Shown here in pieces: positions 1-33,870 of a DNA stretch of 64,000 nt. The position numbers and the translations under genes were made by a program. Every line of letters starts with the position of its first letter. Within the stretch, counting starts at the first letter, position 1. The stretch lies in NCBI RefSeq assembly GCF_016097555.1, contig NW_024532988.1, positions 1 through 64,000 on the forward strand, written 5' to 3'. The notes under the pieces are model-generated. The model did no database searches. It saw only the letters and a list, made by a program, of their open reading frames with translations, and had not been told where the DNA came from. Origin of the DNA: Gigantopelta aegis (lineage: Eukaryota > Mollusca > Gastropoda > Neomphalida > Peltospiridae).

Positions 1-1059
1 CCCAAAAATCTTTAAAAAATTATTAATTCTTTAGACTAGTATGAAGAAAATACAAAAAGAAATAAAGATTTTTAAAAAAAAGAAGAAATTTAGGGATGAA
101 TAATACCAAAGGGTAAAATAAGATAGTAAGGAGCAATTATATTCTAATATGCATGGCAAGAATGCGCAATAATTACTGAATAATTAACGATTTAGTGTGG
201 GAAATTCCTTAATGGTGCATTTGTTATGAAGGATAGAATTACCATAATCTATATGTTTGCTTTGAAAAATGGTCCAATTAAATTAAATTTAAAAAATTTG
301 GAAGATTGTCCGAAGTAATAAATTGTTATTCAATAAATGAAATATCTTGCTAGGTTTGCAATGATAAAAGGAAGATACAGGATCGGGATATTTATTTGAA
401 AGTGTGTTACACGACTGCCAGTAAAAAATTCATAACTTTTTAAAAAAAATAAACAAAATTTCAAGTAAATTTTAGAAACCATCGGGTTTTTGATGTCATT
501 TTTTATATGATAGGGACACACAAGAACAAGTTTTTGTATGCCATAAGCAAAGTAAGGAGATACCATTGAGAGGATGCGCATTTTTTTTTATTTTGTGAAT
601 TTCAGTATCAAAGGAAATGGCTGCCACTTGAAGAGAGAAAAACCAATCTGTCAGCAAACTTCATTCTAACTGTAAAACTTTAATCATATGATTTACTAAT
701 ATTACTGTAGTAATAATTTGTTCTTATGAAGAAAAAAAATCAACTCTATACACACAACATGTGGGCTTTTTACTTATCATGGGTATAAGAATACACACCA
801 CAAGTACACTTAATTTAGTGAGCGTGTGTATGTCTTAGAATAATACTACAACAGTACTTAGACACTGATACGACTATTAGTCTTTCTTGCCAGTGGTAGA
901 TAGTACTGGAGTTGTATCACTACTAAGTGGCCATTCAGTATAGCATGATAGAAGCTATGGTTTCCTTTGAAATTAAGATCAACCGTAATAGCTTACTAGT
1001 AACCAAAATAAAATTACAAAGGTATGTAGAGTAATCATAGACACACTTCAACCCGTACA
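1..1059. other. Intergenic or unresolved AT-rich stretch
   Basis: AT-rich sequence with no exon-like open frame bounded by splice sites that I can support. An 83-codon minus-strand frame at 330-581 has no recognisable composition or family feature. I see nothing else here. Confidence 0.5.
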
Positions 1060-2379
1060 TAGTAGTACTCCATTTAGGAAAATCAGGACCACTGGCAAAT
1101 TTACATGTGTAATTATTAGGGGGAGATAATAACTATACACGATCCTCCATTTGACAAGGTATATCTCGTTGACAGATATCAGTCAGATCACATAAATTAC
1201 ATAGATAGCGCATTCTCCAGGGCCACAGGTATAGTTACAGAAGCTATATAGTTAGGATCACGGGTATATATATATATATATATATCTAATATATAATTGT
1301 TTACTATAAAATAAAGTATTTTCAAAAAAAGGCTTAAGAAATAACTCACCACAACTTGTAGCGTTATTAAGAAAGATATTCACATTATCACAAATATTCT
1401 CCAATTTTTACCAGTATATTCAACAGAACAGATACAAAATATAATTGGCCACTCCATCAACCCCAAAAGTGGACCATTTTTACAAGGATTAGGATAACAT
1501 TCATGATATTTACTGAACAATGTTCTCCAGGGCATATCCAGTTCACGGCAATACCATTGGGTGTAATTATTAGGAGCAGATAACCAATATACAGGAGACC
1601 TCCATTTTGACAAGGTATATCTGTTGACAGAGATCATCAGTCAAGCACAGCCATTACATGGTAGCATTAACAGGCTACACCCGGACCACAGGTATAGTCA
1701 CAGACTGTATTAGTATAGGATCAATGTATTATATATATATATTAATTTACCTACCACATGTAAAGTTAGTATTGACACTGGCAACATAGTTAGTTGGACA
1801 TGATGTAGTACACATATTATCAGACCAAAGAATGGACAAACAGTCATTAATGGATAACACACAACTACCTTGACTATACTCCTACAAGTTGTATTACATT
1901 CTAATCATAAAAAAAAATGGTGTTATAAATATAATGGAACTTACCAAAAAATGGTTTGATCACCCATTAAGATTCCAGGTACACAATTAAAACAATCTCT
2001 TCTTTCTGTTAAGATTTGAAGGAGGAGTTCTAAATCCATCATCAGATACTGCCCTCCATGTACTATTGGGACACTGTAGCTGAAAGTGTTGTGTTTTGTG
2101 AAGGTTGCTCCACTGTTAGCAGTAAATGTAGCAATAATAGATACTCTACGATAAAAGTATCTCTAGTTAATCCTTGAGCAAGACAAGTATACTGATGTGA
2201 TGATACTGTAGGATCTATTGTCCTTCCGATTCGCCAGAGCCCAGTCCATTGGTAGCAAGAAGTAGACTCTGTCAATCACTCTCTATATCATCTATTGTAG
2301 GAAGAGGACATATGATTGTCCAGTAGCTAATAGCGATATTACTATCAATACAAATGATAAGAAACAGAGGTATCTTCAT
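1060..2379 (-). pseudogene. Unrecognised secreted, cysteine-rich EGF-like gene, probably decayed
   Basis: On the minus strand a possible signal-peptide start (MKIPLFLIICI) begins at 2379. Exon-like blocks follow: 1945-2268 (ends in a GTAAGT-type donor), 1751-1881 (cysteine-rich, with DCLSILW and CTTSCPTNYV, bounded by AG and GT), and about 1350-1640 (donor GTGAGT at its 3' side). Two blocks, 1060-1240 and 1480-1640, both read DIPCQ followed by an APNNYT or PPNNYTCKFASG stretch, which is the pattern of EGF-like repeats (PCQNGG...C.C.SG). Each is broken by one-base shifts or stops: the first has a TAG inside the repeat, the second changes frame. The family is not recognised beyond EGF-like cysteines. 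It could be the 3' part of a neighbouring multi-EGF protein that continues left of the window. Confidence in a functional gene is low; confidence that coding remnants exist is moderate. Confidence 0.4.
1266..1286. repeat. (TA)n microsatellite
   Basis: A simple run of alternating T and A, about ten dinucleotides. A second short run lies at about 1731-1742. Confidence 0.9.
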
Positions 2380-2613
2380 CCTTTTTTGTCAGGTCTGCTT
2401 GAATGAAAGGTTTTTTACTATAAGATACTATAATGTGAAGTGCTAAGTTATTATTATTAATAACACATTGAATAGTTATTAATAGTTATTAATAATAAGA
2501 AATTAATAAAACTGCTGATATAGCAAGTAGGTGTAACATGCAGACGTCATTATCATTAAGCCACATCTTTGTATTGAGTGTCATGGAGCAATAATTCTCT
2601 GGCTTAGCACACA

Positions 2614-2624
2614 GGGGGGGGGGG
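2614..2624. repeat. Poly-G run
   Basis: Eleven consecutive G residues, striking in such AT-rich DNA. A run like this is a likely place for length error. Confidence 0.9.
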
Positions 2625-2819
2625 CAGGTGGGCTTTGAGCCCCCTAATTTGAAATGATTCAGCAATTTCAAACAACCAATGATTCAAGTTAACATATTTA
2701 ATTCATTGTATTTTTTTTCAGCATGATAGTAAAAAATATCAGGTTACATTTGAGCCTCCCCCAAATTTTATGGTGTATGACAAAGCAAGAAAAAATGCAG
2801 AGCTTTCCTTTTAGTAGAT

Positions 2820-3190
2820 TAAATAGTGCAGCGTTCTTGGTATCTCTTGCAAGCATTTATTGCACATATTAAGGTCAAATACAAGGTATACAAAAGTGAT
2901 TATTTCATAAATTTCTTCCTTAAAGACAGTAATAAATACAACCTTTTACACTTGCAGTATATGGTATAACAAAAAAGGCTATTAATATTGAATTGCAACA
3001 ACTCCAAGTTATTTAATGCTCATCATTTGTATTAATACATTGTAATTAGAATTATAAATTGATATTGTCAATACTACTAGTATGATAGCTAAAGATATCA
3101 TATGATTACAAACTACAAACTACAAATAATAACATGAAAACAAGACAAAACTACTAAAGAGACTGATCATTGATGGTTGAACAGTTTTTC
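2820..3190. repeat. 3' flank segment shared by all receptor copies
   Basis: This stretch (beginning near the words CTTGGTATCTCTTGCAAGCA) recurs with high similarity at about 28280-28650, 31100-31470, 33915-34280, 36410-36770 and 58520-58890. It marks the 3' flank of the ancestral duplicated block. It has no open frame of note. Confidence 0.8.
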
Positions 3191-3194
3191 AATT

Positions 3195-3440
3195 AATTCT
3201 GTTCCTTTTCTCTTTGCAGTTCTTACTTTTCATCTGCATCATCAGGAGAGGACTTATTAATGAAGGTCATCTTAGATAATGCATCACTTTACATCTCCAA
3301 ATCTCAATTTTTACATTCACTCAAGACATCTTCAGAATGTTTGGAGACTTTTCTTGATGTAGAAGAGTTACACTTTTGTCACAACTGAATTTTTCCCAAG
3401 AACAACCACCAAAATTATCTGCTCCATTATATTATATCAC
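3195..3440 (-). pseudogene. Decayed second copy of the receptor tail exon (gene A flank)
   Basis: Reading the minus strand, the translation contains DALSKMTFINKSSPDDADEK, then a stop, then ELQREKEQN. This lines up with the true tail of the receptor (SAFPETSFTKSFPDDEEDEK, then EKLRREEEEE). It lies about 350-590 bases beyond the stop codon of gene A. The same relic follows genes B and C, so it predates the triplication. It may be a lost alternative last exon. Confidence 0.65.
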
Positions 3441-3780
3441 TGTAGTTTGTGCTTACGTACAAAATAGTTATTAAAGAAAATAAAATAATACCTTTTACCC
3501 ATGACTTAAAACTGTTACTTCCAATTAAGTGTTTTAGAGTTTGAGGATGTCCTCTTCATTAACTTTTAAAATAAAGCAAAACAAAAGCCAAAATATAATT
3601 GATCACTCTTTTTTTATACAATCAACATAACAAAAGTAATTAAAACACCCCATATTGTTGTTTCTGTTTAAATCACAAACAACTAACTAATATAAAGGAC
3701 AAAACTATATTGAATCTAATTTAATAATATCTATATAAAAGTATAACACTAGTTACAATAACTGAATTAAACTAAAAGTC

Positions 3781-26823
<23,043 letters not shown>

Positions 26824-26925
26824 CTTATTTTAGCTATTAGATCGATCACAACGTAGCGGGTGCCTATGAAACCCGGAACGGACCAATTAAAACTTAGATA
26901 GATGTGCAGATTATATATAATACCA
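26824..26925 (-). promoter_or_regulatory. Putative promoter of gene A
   Basis: Upstream of the ATG the minus strand has a CCAAT-type element (TAATTGGTCC, 26879-26888) and a TATA-like ATTATATATAA (26911-26921), about 60 and 90 bases away. The CGGAAC/ACCAATTA segment is also present upstream of gene B (53830-53842), after which similarity ends. Confidence 0.35.
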
Positions 26926-27106
26926 TCTGTTTGGTTGATAATTATTCATTACTATCGACCAATTAATGAATTAGTAAATTATCCCAAAGATGTCATACAA
27001 GTGAGCTTTATGAATGGTATATACTTATCTTTGGATGTCTGTATTTGCTAGAAAAAAATCTAGGATGTTTGAGATGAATGAAGTGGAATATAAAGTAAAT
27101 CTATTA

Positions 27107-27655
27107 ACATACCAAAGTCTGCAATCTCCACTGTAAAAATTGATTGGTTGATTTAACTAATAATCATGATATAGGTTGCATATGTAAAATTTTAAGGAAA
27201 TCTTCAAGTCTTCCACAACTATCAATAACAATATATATAGCTGTGGAAGATGGCCTTTCTAGACTTGGAATTGTTATTATAATATATGTCACGTGCACGA
27301 GGAAAATTAAAAGATATCGAGATCACAGAAGAGGATATTGTAATAAGGTATGATATAGTTATAAATAAAATTGGAGTGGTTTTTTTGTTTGTATATACAC
27401 ACTGTAAAAATTGATTGGTTAATTTAACCATTATTGATTATATAGGTTGTAATTGCAAACTTAGAAAAAGTAGTCATAATACTGTCTGTTATCACTACTA
27501 ATATATAGCTACATAAACAATCATTTTCATAATACATTAGTAATCAAAATAGTATTGTGTTAAGATTTTACATATGCAACCTATATCATGATGTATTAGT
27601 TAAATCAACCAATCAATTGATTTTTTACAGTGGAGATTGCAGACTTTGGTATGTC
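27107..27655. mobile_element. Fold-back element flanking the kinase DFG exon
   Basis: The arm at 27107-27185 and the arm at 27568-27655 are inverted copies over some 80-90 bases. The outer part of both arms is kinase coding sequence (CAAAGTCTGCAATCTCCAC on the left; its complement encodes VEIADFG on the right). The inner part is the CACTGTAAAAATTGATTGGT MITE family, with a third copy of that end at 27403-27470. Confidence 0.75.
27190..27360 (+). pseudogene. Possible transmembrane and juxtamembrane relic of a kinase-like gene
   Basis: Plus strand reads LGIVIIIYVTCTRKIKRYRD then HRRGYCNK and a GTATGA donor. The hydrophobic run followed by basic residues resembles the end of a membrane helix. 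The end of it recurs at 55385-55435. Inference only. Confidence 0.3.
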
Positions 27656-28022
27656 CACAGATTTACAACATAAGAATTATTATATCTCACATGCTAAAAA
27701 AATTCCCATAAATTGGACAGTTTCAAAATTCAATACATTACTAATATTATGCATTGTATAACTACAGACCTTACATATCAAATGATACTTCACTATTAGT
27801 GATATGTACATGGAGTTTTGGTGTAGTACTCTATGAGATCTAATGTGGAGTCTAGACACAAACCATTTGAGAATTGTAGCAATGAAGAGGTAAAATGTGA
27901 AGTAGATAATGAGTAATGATTTGAGATAATTTTTTAGTGTTTGAAGTTAATAGATTCTGATTATCATCTTCTACTTCCTGGTTGTCCCAGACCTATCTAT
28001 AAAATGATGATACAATGGTGGT
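27628..28022 (+). pseudogene. Tyrosine-kinase C-lobe fragment
   Basis: Three exon pieces on the plus strand: 27630-27719 (VEIADFGMSTDLQHKNYYIS, IPINWT; Mg-binding DFG at 27642-27650, activation-loop tyrosines, then the P-I-K-W-T region), 27767-27843 (SLLVICTWSFGVVLYEI, then a stop) and 27937-28020 (DYHLLLPGCPRPIYKMMIQW). These are subdomains VII to XI of a receptor-type tyrosine kinase. The N-lobe, HRD loop and glycine loop are absent, and a stop follows YEI: a pseudogene fragment or the eroded 3' end of a gene broken by the fold-back element. Confidence 0.8.
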
Positions 28023-28246
28023 AAACTGTATTGTATCTATTATACTACATGATAATGTGTTTATATCAACAGAGAGTTTCATGGACTTTGAATCTAAATC
28101 AAATGGAGACCTCAAGCAGATAAACATGATCGATATTATCTTGTTCTGAACAATAAGAGAACTATATACTACTCAACTCATAATGTCAGTAGTTACCATT
28201 ATTCTATATTAGGTTAAAAATGGTACTAATGGAGTGCTTGTATAAC

Positions 28247-31064
28247 AGAGAGGCACAGAACTTTCTTTAGTGGAGTAATAACAGTACAGTTGTTTTTGGT
28301 ATCTCTTGCAAGCATTTAATTGCACACATCAAGGTCAATTACAGTTTGTTTAAGTATATACCCAAGTGATTATTTCACAATTTCATTCTTAAAGACAGTA
28401 ATAAATACAAACCTTTTACACTTGCAGTATATGGAATAAAAAAAGGCTAGTAATATTGAATTGTAATAAATTCCAAGTTATTTAATGCTCATCATTTGTA
28501 TTAATACATTTGTAATTAGAATTATAAATTGATATTGTTAATACTACTAGTATGGTAGCTAAAGATAGTAAAAGATATTACATGATTCAGCTATAAACTA
28601 TAAATATAATATGAAAACAAGACAATACTACTAAAGAAACTGATCATTGATGAGTAAAATAGTTGAACCAAAATAGTCCAAAGAGACTAGTACTAGGAGG
28701 TTCACTAGATACTGGAGATAACTTCTTTATTAATTTATAGAGAATGTATCACTGTTGACATCAAAACAATTTAGTACTATTCATTTTAAGATAATGTTGT
28801 AATAACTGTCAGTTGTAGTTTTCTTTATAATTTTTATGTCACACGTGATAGTAACCTTATGTTAGTAGAAATTCAAGACACTATAATGTGAATGGATTAG
28901 AACATTTAATATATGTAGATTTTGCTGAGCTGTTGGGTGTACAGAGAGTTTCATGGACTTTGAATCAATCAAATATAGAGCAAAGACAGTACGTATCAGT
29001 GAAAATGGGAATAATTTAATCATCAGTTATTTCCTAAGGTTCAAATTTGGAGACCTCAAGCAGATAAACATGATCGATATTATCTTGTTCTGAACAACAA
29101 GAGAACTATATACTACTCAACTCATAATGTCAGTAGGTACTAATGGAGTGCTTGAATATCCTCTGGATCCACCCATACCAGTAGAAAGTGGAGAGAATTA
29201 GGAATATCATATCTTTCTTAAGAGGACAGACATTATTTTTAGAGTTTATTATATACGAGGTGTTGTTAATATTTATTTTATAGCTACATAGTCTTATTTA
29301 GTTCAATAGCTACTAATTCATCTATTGGTCTAATTAACCTAGTAACTATTGTGGCTAGACTTGGTAAGGAAGCTACAGGCAAGTTAATTAATAAAGCGTG
29401 GTTTTCATTGAGAACTTTCCTGACTAGCTTCCTCATTTTATTGATGTCAATATCTATTGAAAATAGATATGTATGAGCAACTGTATCATATAATTGAACT
29501 AGTTATACATTATATGTATTGTATACCTGTAGTTACTAGGTTATTTAATATTAGCTTATCTTATAACTGGTGAGCTATTATATATATACTATAATATTGT
29601 GATCTGTTATGTCATTAGATGGAGCTTGTGTTAGTAGTTTAATAAATACTATAGTTATTAAGAAGAGTGCTCTTCTAGTACATAAAGTCAGAAGGCATGA
29701 AAAAAACGCAGTATATATATATATAGATCCAGCATATATACAAGAGACTTACGTATACCCAAACTCCAAATATGTTGTAAACTAGCCCTAATAGCTACAA
29801 TAAACAAGGATCTATAGCTAGTTTAGCTAGTACTAATATATCAATAGCTATTAATGTCTATATCTGATGACTATATGAACAAAGAGAGAGTGGACCCCTT
29901 AATTTACATACTAATAGTGAAGTAATTCACCTGCTCCTTCAACAATAAATGAAATGCTTACAACAGATGAGGCAAATGATTTTTGTCTAGTCATCACAGT
30001 CATAATAGTATGTTAATATAATGTGAAATACTACTTTCACTTCTTATAAATATAGGTATTAATACAGAGATAGTATCAACAACCAACCATCTCTTCTACT
30101 ATAGAGACAAGTTGTATGGCTACAACAGGTGTGTGTTTATGTTATCTAATGTACTTACTATTGTCACTTTGTGTAACTAGATTATATGATAAAAAGATTT
30201 ATATATTGTTACTAGTTACAATAACAAAGATCTAGTTTAGTTACTGCTAATATATCAGTAGTTACTAATGTCTATGAGTATTATCCTGCGACACCACAGG
30301 AGTACATGGTGTTAGTGTCCCATTAATTAAATTCATTAGTCAGCTATATATAGTTATATGACAAAGAGAACATGGACGACTTAATTTACATATAGATGTA
30401 AATTCACTTGCTCTTTCATCAATATCATTTACTTAGACTTTCCCCTACAAAGACATATTACAATAATCCTTTAGTAATACTCTTAATACCTAAACATCAT
30501 TTATTACCAGTTATTTGTTATAAAAAAACATAGTTATCAGGTATACCTTTATATAAGACAACACTAGTCTCCTCATTTCATATCAAATCACCTCAAGTAC
30601 CACCAATGTATTATCATCACTTACTACTACCTCCATTAACAAAATATCTTCTAGTTCATTCTACTTCAAGTGTTCTGTCATTTGTATCTTTGTCTACATC
30701 TTCTTCACTTCCTACACTAAGTTATACAGTCACTATGGTATTCTCTAGCTCACCTCCATTCATAGACACAACAGCTCAGTAATTATTCCAATAGTTGCTG
30801 GAGTTGTATATTTTGTTATTGATCGTTGTCACTTTACAGTTTGTTTGTCAAAAGAGATAAAAAGAAAAACTGAATTTATCAATGATAAATCAACTGTATA
30901 GTCAAGAGAAACCAGCAGAATATACCTTGATATCTCATTTATATACAGGTATTTGTTACCATTATTCTATATATAGGTTAAACAATGGATTAGAGGTTTT
31001 TACATCTGTACTCTATTTGTTCCAACTACTTTGAACTATAAAACTAATTTAAGCCAGTTATAAC
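28247..31064 (+). repeat. Tandem 2.8 kb unit 1 (receptor-like gene remnant)
   Basis: First of a head-to-tail array. Order in the unit: GPCR-type 3' flank, then coding-like pieces on the plus strand: GLEHLIYVDFAE, RPQADKHDRYYLVLNNKRTI (29056 on), VLEYPLDPPIPVESGE, a Ser/Thr-rich stalk (about 30565-30780) and a membrane segment (IIPIVAGVVYFV, about 30783-30820) with YSQEKPAEYTLISHLYTG (about 30900-30955). Stops and frame changes are frequent. Confidence 0.7.
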
Positions 31065-33870
31065 AGAGAGGCACAGAACTTTCTTTAGTGGAGTAATAAC
31101 AGTGCAGTTGTTTTTGGTATCTCTTGCAAGCATTTAATTGCACACATCAAGGTCAATTACAGTTTGTTAAGGTATACCCAAGTGATTATTTCACAATTTC
31201 ATTCTTAAAAACAGTAATAAATACAAACCTTTACACTTGCAGTATATGGAATAAAAAAGGCTAGTAATATTGAATTGTAATAAATTCCAAGTTATTTAAT
31301 GCTCATCATTTGTATTAATACATTTGTAATTAGAATTATAAATTGATATTGTTAATACTACTAGTATGATAGCTAAAGATAGTAAAAAGATATTACATGA
31401 TTCAGCTATAAACTATAAATATAATATGAAAACAAGACAATACTACTAAAGAAACTGATCATTGATGAGTAAAATAGTTGAACTAAAATAGTCCAAAGAG
31501 ACTAGTACTAGGAGGTTCACTAGATACTGGAGATAAACTCTTTATTAATTTATAGAGAATGTATCACTGTTGACATCAAAACAATTTAGTACTATTCATT
31601 TTAAGATAATGTTGTAATAACTGTCAGTTGTAGTTTTCTTTATAATTTTATGTCACACGTGATAGTAACCTTATGTTAGTAGAAATTCAAGACACTATAA
31701 TGTGAATGGATTAGAACATTTAATATATGTAGATTTTGCTGAGCCTGTTGGGTGTACAGAGAGTTTCATGGACTTTGAATCAATCAAATATAGAGCAAAG
31801 ACAGTACGTATCAGTGAAAATGGGAATAATTTAATCATCAGTTATTTCCTAAGGTTCAAATTTGGAGACCTCAAGCAGATAAACATGATCGATATTATCT
31901 TGTTCTGAACAACAAGAGAACTATATACTACTCAACTCATAATGTCAGTAGGTACTAATGGAGTGCTTGAATATCCTCTGGATCCACCCATACCAGTAGA
32001 AAGTGGAGAGAATTAGGAATATCATATCTTTCTTAAGAGGACAGACATTATTTTTAGAGTTTATTATATACGAGGTGTTGTTAATATTATTTTATAGCTA
32101 CATAGTCTTATTTAGTTCAATAGCTACTAATTCATCTATTGGTCTAATTAACCTAGTAACTATTGTGGCTAGACTTGGTAAGGAAGCTACAGGCAAGTTA
32201 ATTAATAAAGCGTGGTTTTCATTGAGAACTTTCCTGACTAGCTTCCTCATTTTATTGATGTCAATATCTATTGAAAATAGATATGTATGAGCAACTGTAT
32301 CATATAATTGAACTAGTTATACATTATATGTATTGTATACCTGTAGTTACTAGGTTATTTAATATTAGCTTATCTTATAACTGGTGAGCTATTATATATA
32401 TACTATAATATTGTGATCTGTTATGTCATTAGATGGAGCTTGTGTTAGTAGTTTAATAAATACTATAGTTATTAAGAAGAGTGCTCTTCTAGTACATAAA
32501 GTCAGAAAGCATGAAAAAAACGCAGTATATATATATATAGATCCAGCATATATACAAGAGACTTACGTATACCCAAACTCCAAATATGTTGTAAACTAGC
32601 CCTAATAGCTACAATAAACAAGGATCTATAGCTAGTTTAGCTAGTACTAATATATCAATAGCTATTAATGTCTATATCTGATGACTATATGAACAAAGAG
32701 AGAGTGGACCCCTTAATTTACATACTAATAGTGAAGTAATTCACCTGCTCCTTCAACAATAAATGAAATGCTTACAACAGATGAGGCAAATGATTTTTGT
32801 CTAGTCATCACAGTCATAATAGTATGTTAATATAATGTAAATACTACTTTCACTTCTTATAAATATAGGTATTAATACAGAGATAGTATCAACAACCAAC
32901 CATCTCTTCTACTATAGAGACAAGTTGTATGGCTACAACAGGTGTGTGTTTATGTTATCTAATGTACTTACTATTGTCACTTTGTGTAACTAGATTATAT
33001 GATAAAAAGATTTATATATTGTTACTAGTTACAATAACAAAGATCTAGTTTAGTTACTGCTAATATATCAGTAGTTACTAATGTCTATGAGTATTATCCT
33101 GCGACACCACAGGAGTACATGGTGTTAGTGTCCCATTAATTAAATTCATTAGTCAGCTATATATAGTTATATGACAAAGAGAACATGGACGACTTAATTT
33201 ACATATAGATGTAAATTCACTTGCTCTTTCATCAATATCATTTACTTAGACTTTCCTACAAAGACATATTACAATAATCCTTTAGTAATACTCTTAATAC
33301 CTAAACATCATTTATTACCAGTTATTTGTTATAAAAACATAGGTATCAGGTATACCTTTATATAAGACAACACTAGTCTCCTCATTTCATATCAAATCAC
33401 CTCAAGTACCACCAATGTATTATCATCACTTACTACTACCTCCATTAACAAAATATCTTCTAGTTCTCTACTTCAAGTGTTCTGTCATTTGTATCTTTGT
33501 CTACATCTTCTTCACTTCCTACACTAAGTTATACAGTCACTATGGTATTCTCTAGCTCACCTCCATTCATAGACACAACAGCTCAGTAATTATTCCAATA
33601 GTTGCTGGAGTTGTATATTTGTTATTGATCGTTGTCACATTACAGTTTGTTTGTCAAAAGAGATAAAAAGAAAAACTGAATTTATCAATGATAAATCAAC
33701 TGTATAGTCAAGAGAAACCAGCAGAATATACCTTGATATCTCATTTATATACAGGTATTTGTTACCATTGTTCTATATATAGGTTAAACAATGGATTAGA
33801 GGTTTTTACATCTGTATTCTATTTGTTCCAACTACTTTGAACTATAAAACTAATTTAAGCCAGTTATAAC
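31065..33870 (+). repeat. Tandem 2.8 kb unit 2
   Basis: Very close to unit 1. Open pieces: 31702-31908 (NGLEHLIYVDFAEPVGCTES...), 31866-32015 (WRPQADKHDRYYLVLNNKRT, IYYSTHNVSVGTNGVLEYPL) and 32003-32290 (NSSIGLINLVTIVARLGKEA). These look like exons of a membrane receptor ectodomain of no family that I recognise. Confidence 0.7.

Noticed and set aside
330..581. 83-codon minus-strand frame
   Set aside because: No splice context, no repeat in the paralogous regions, composition typical of AT-rich chance frames.
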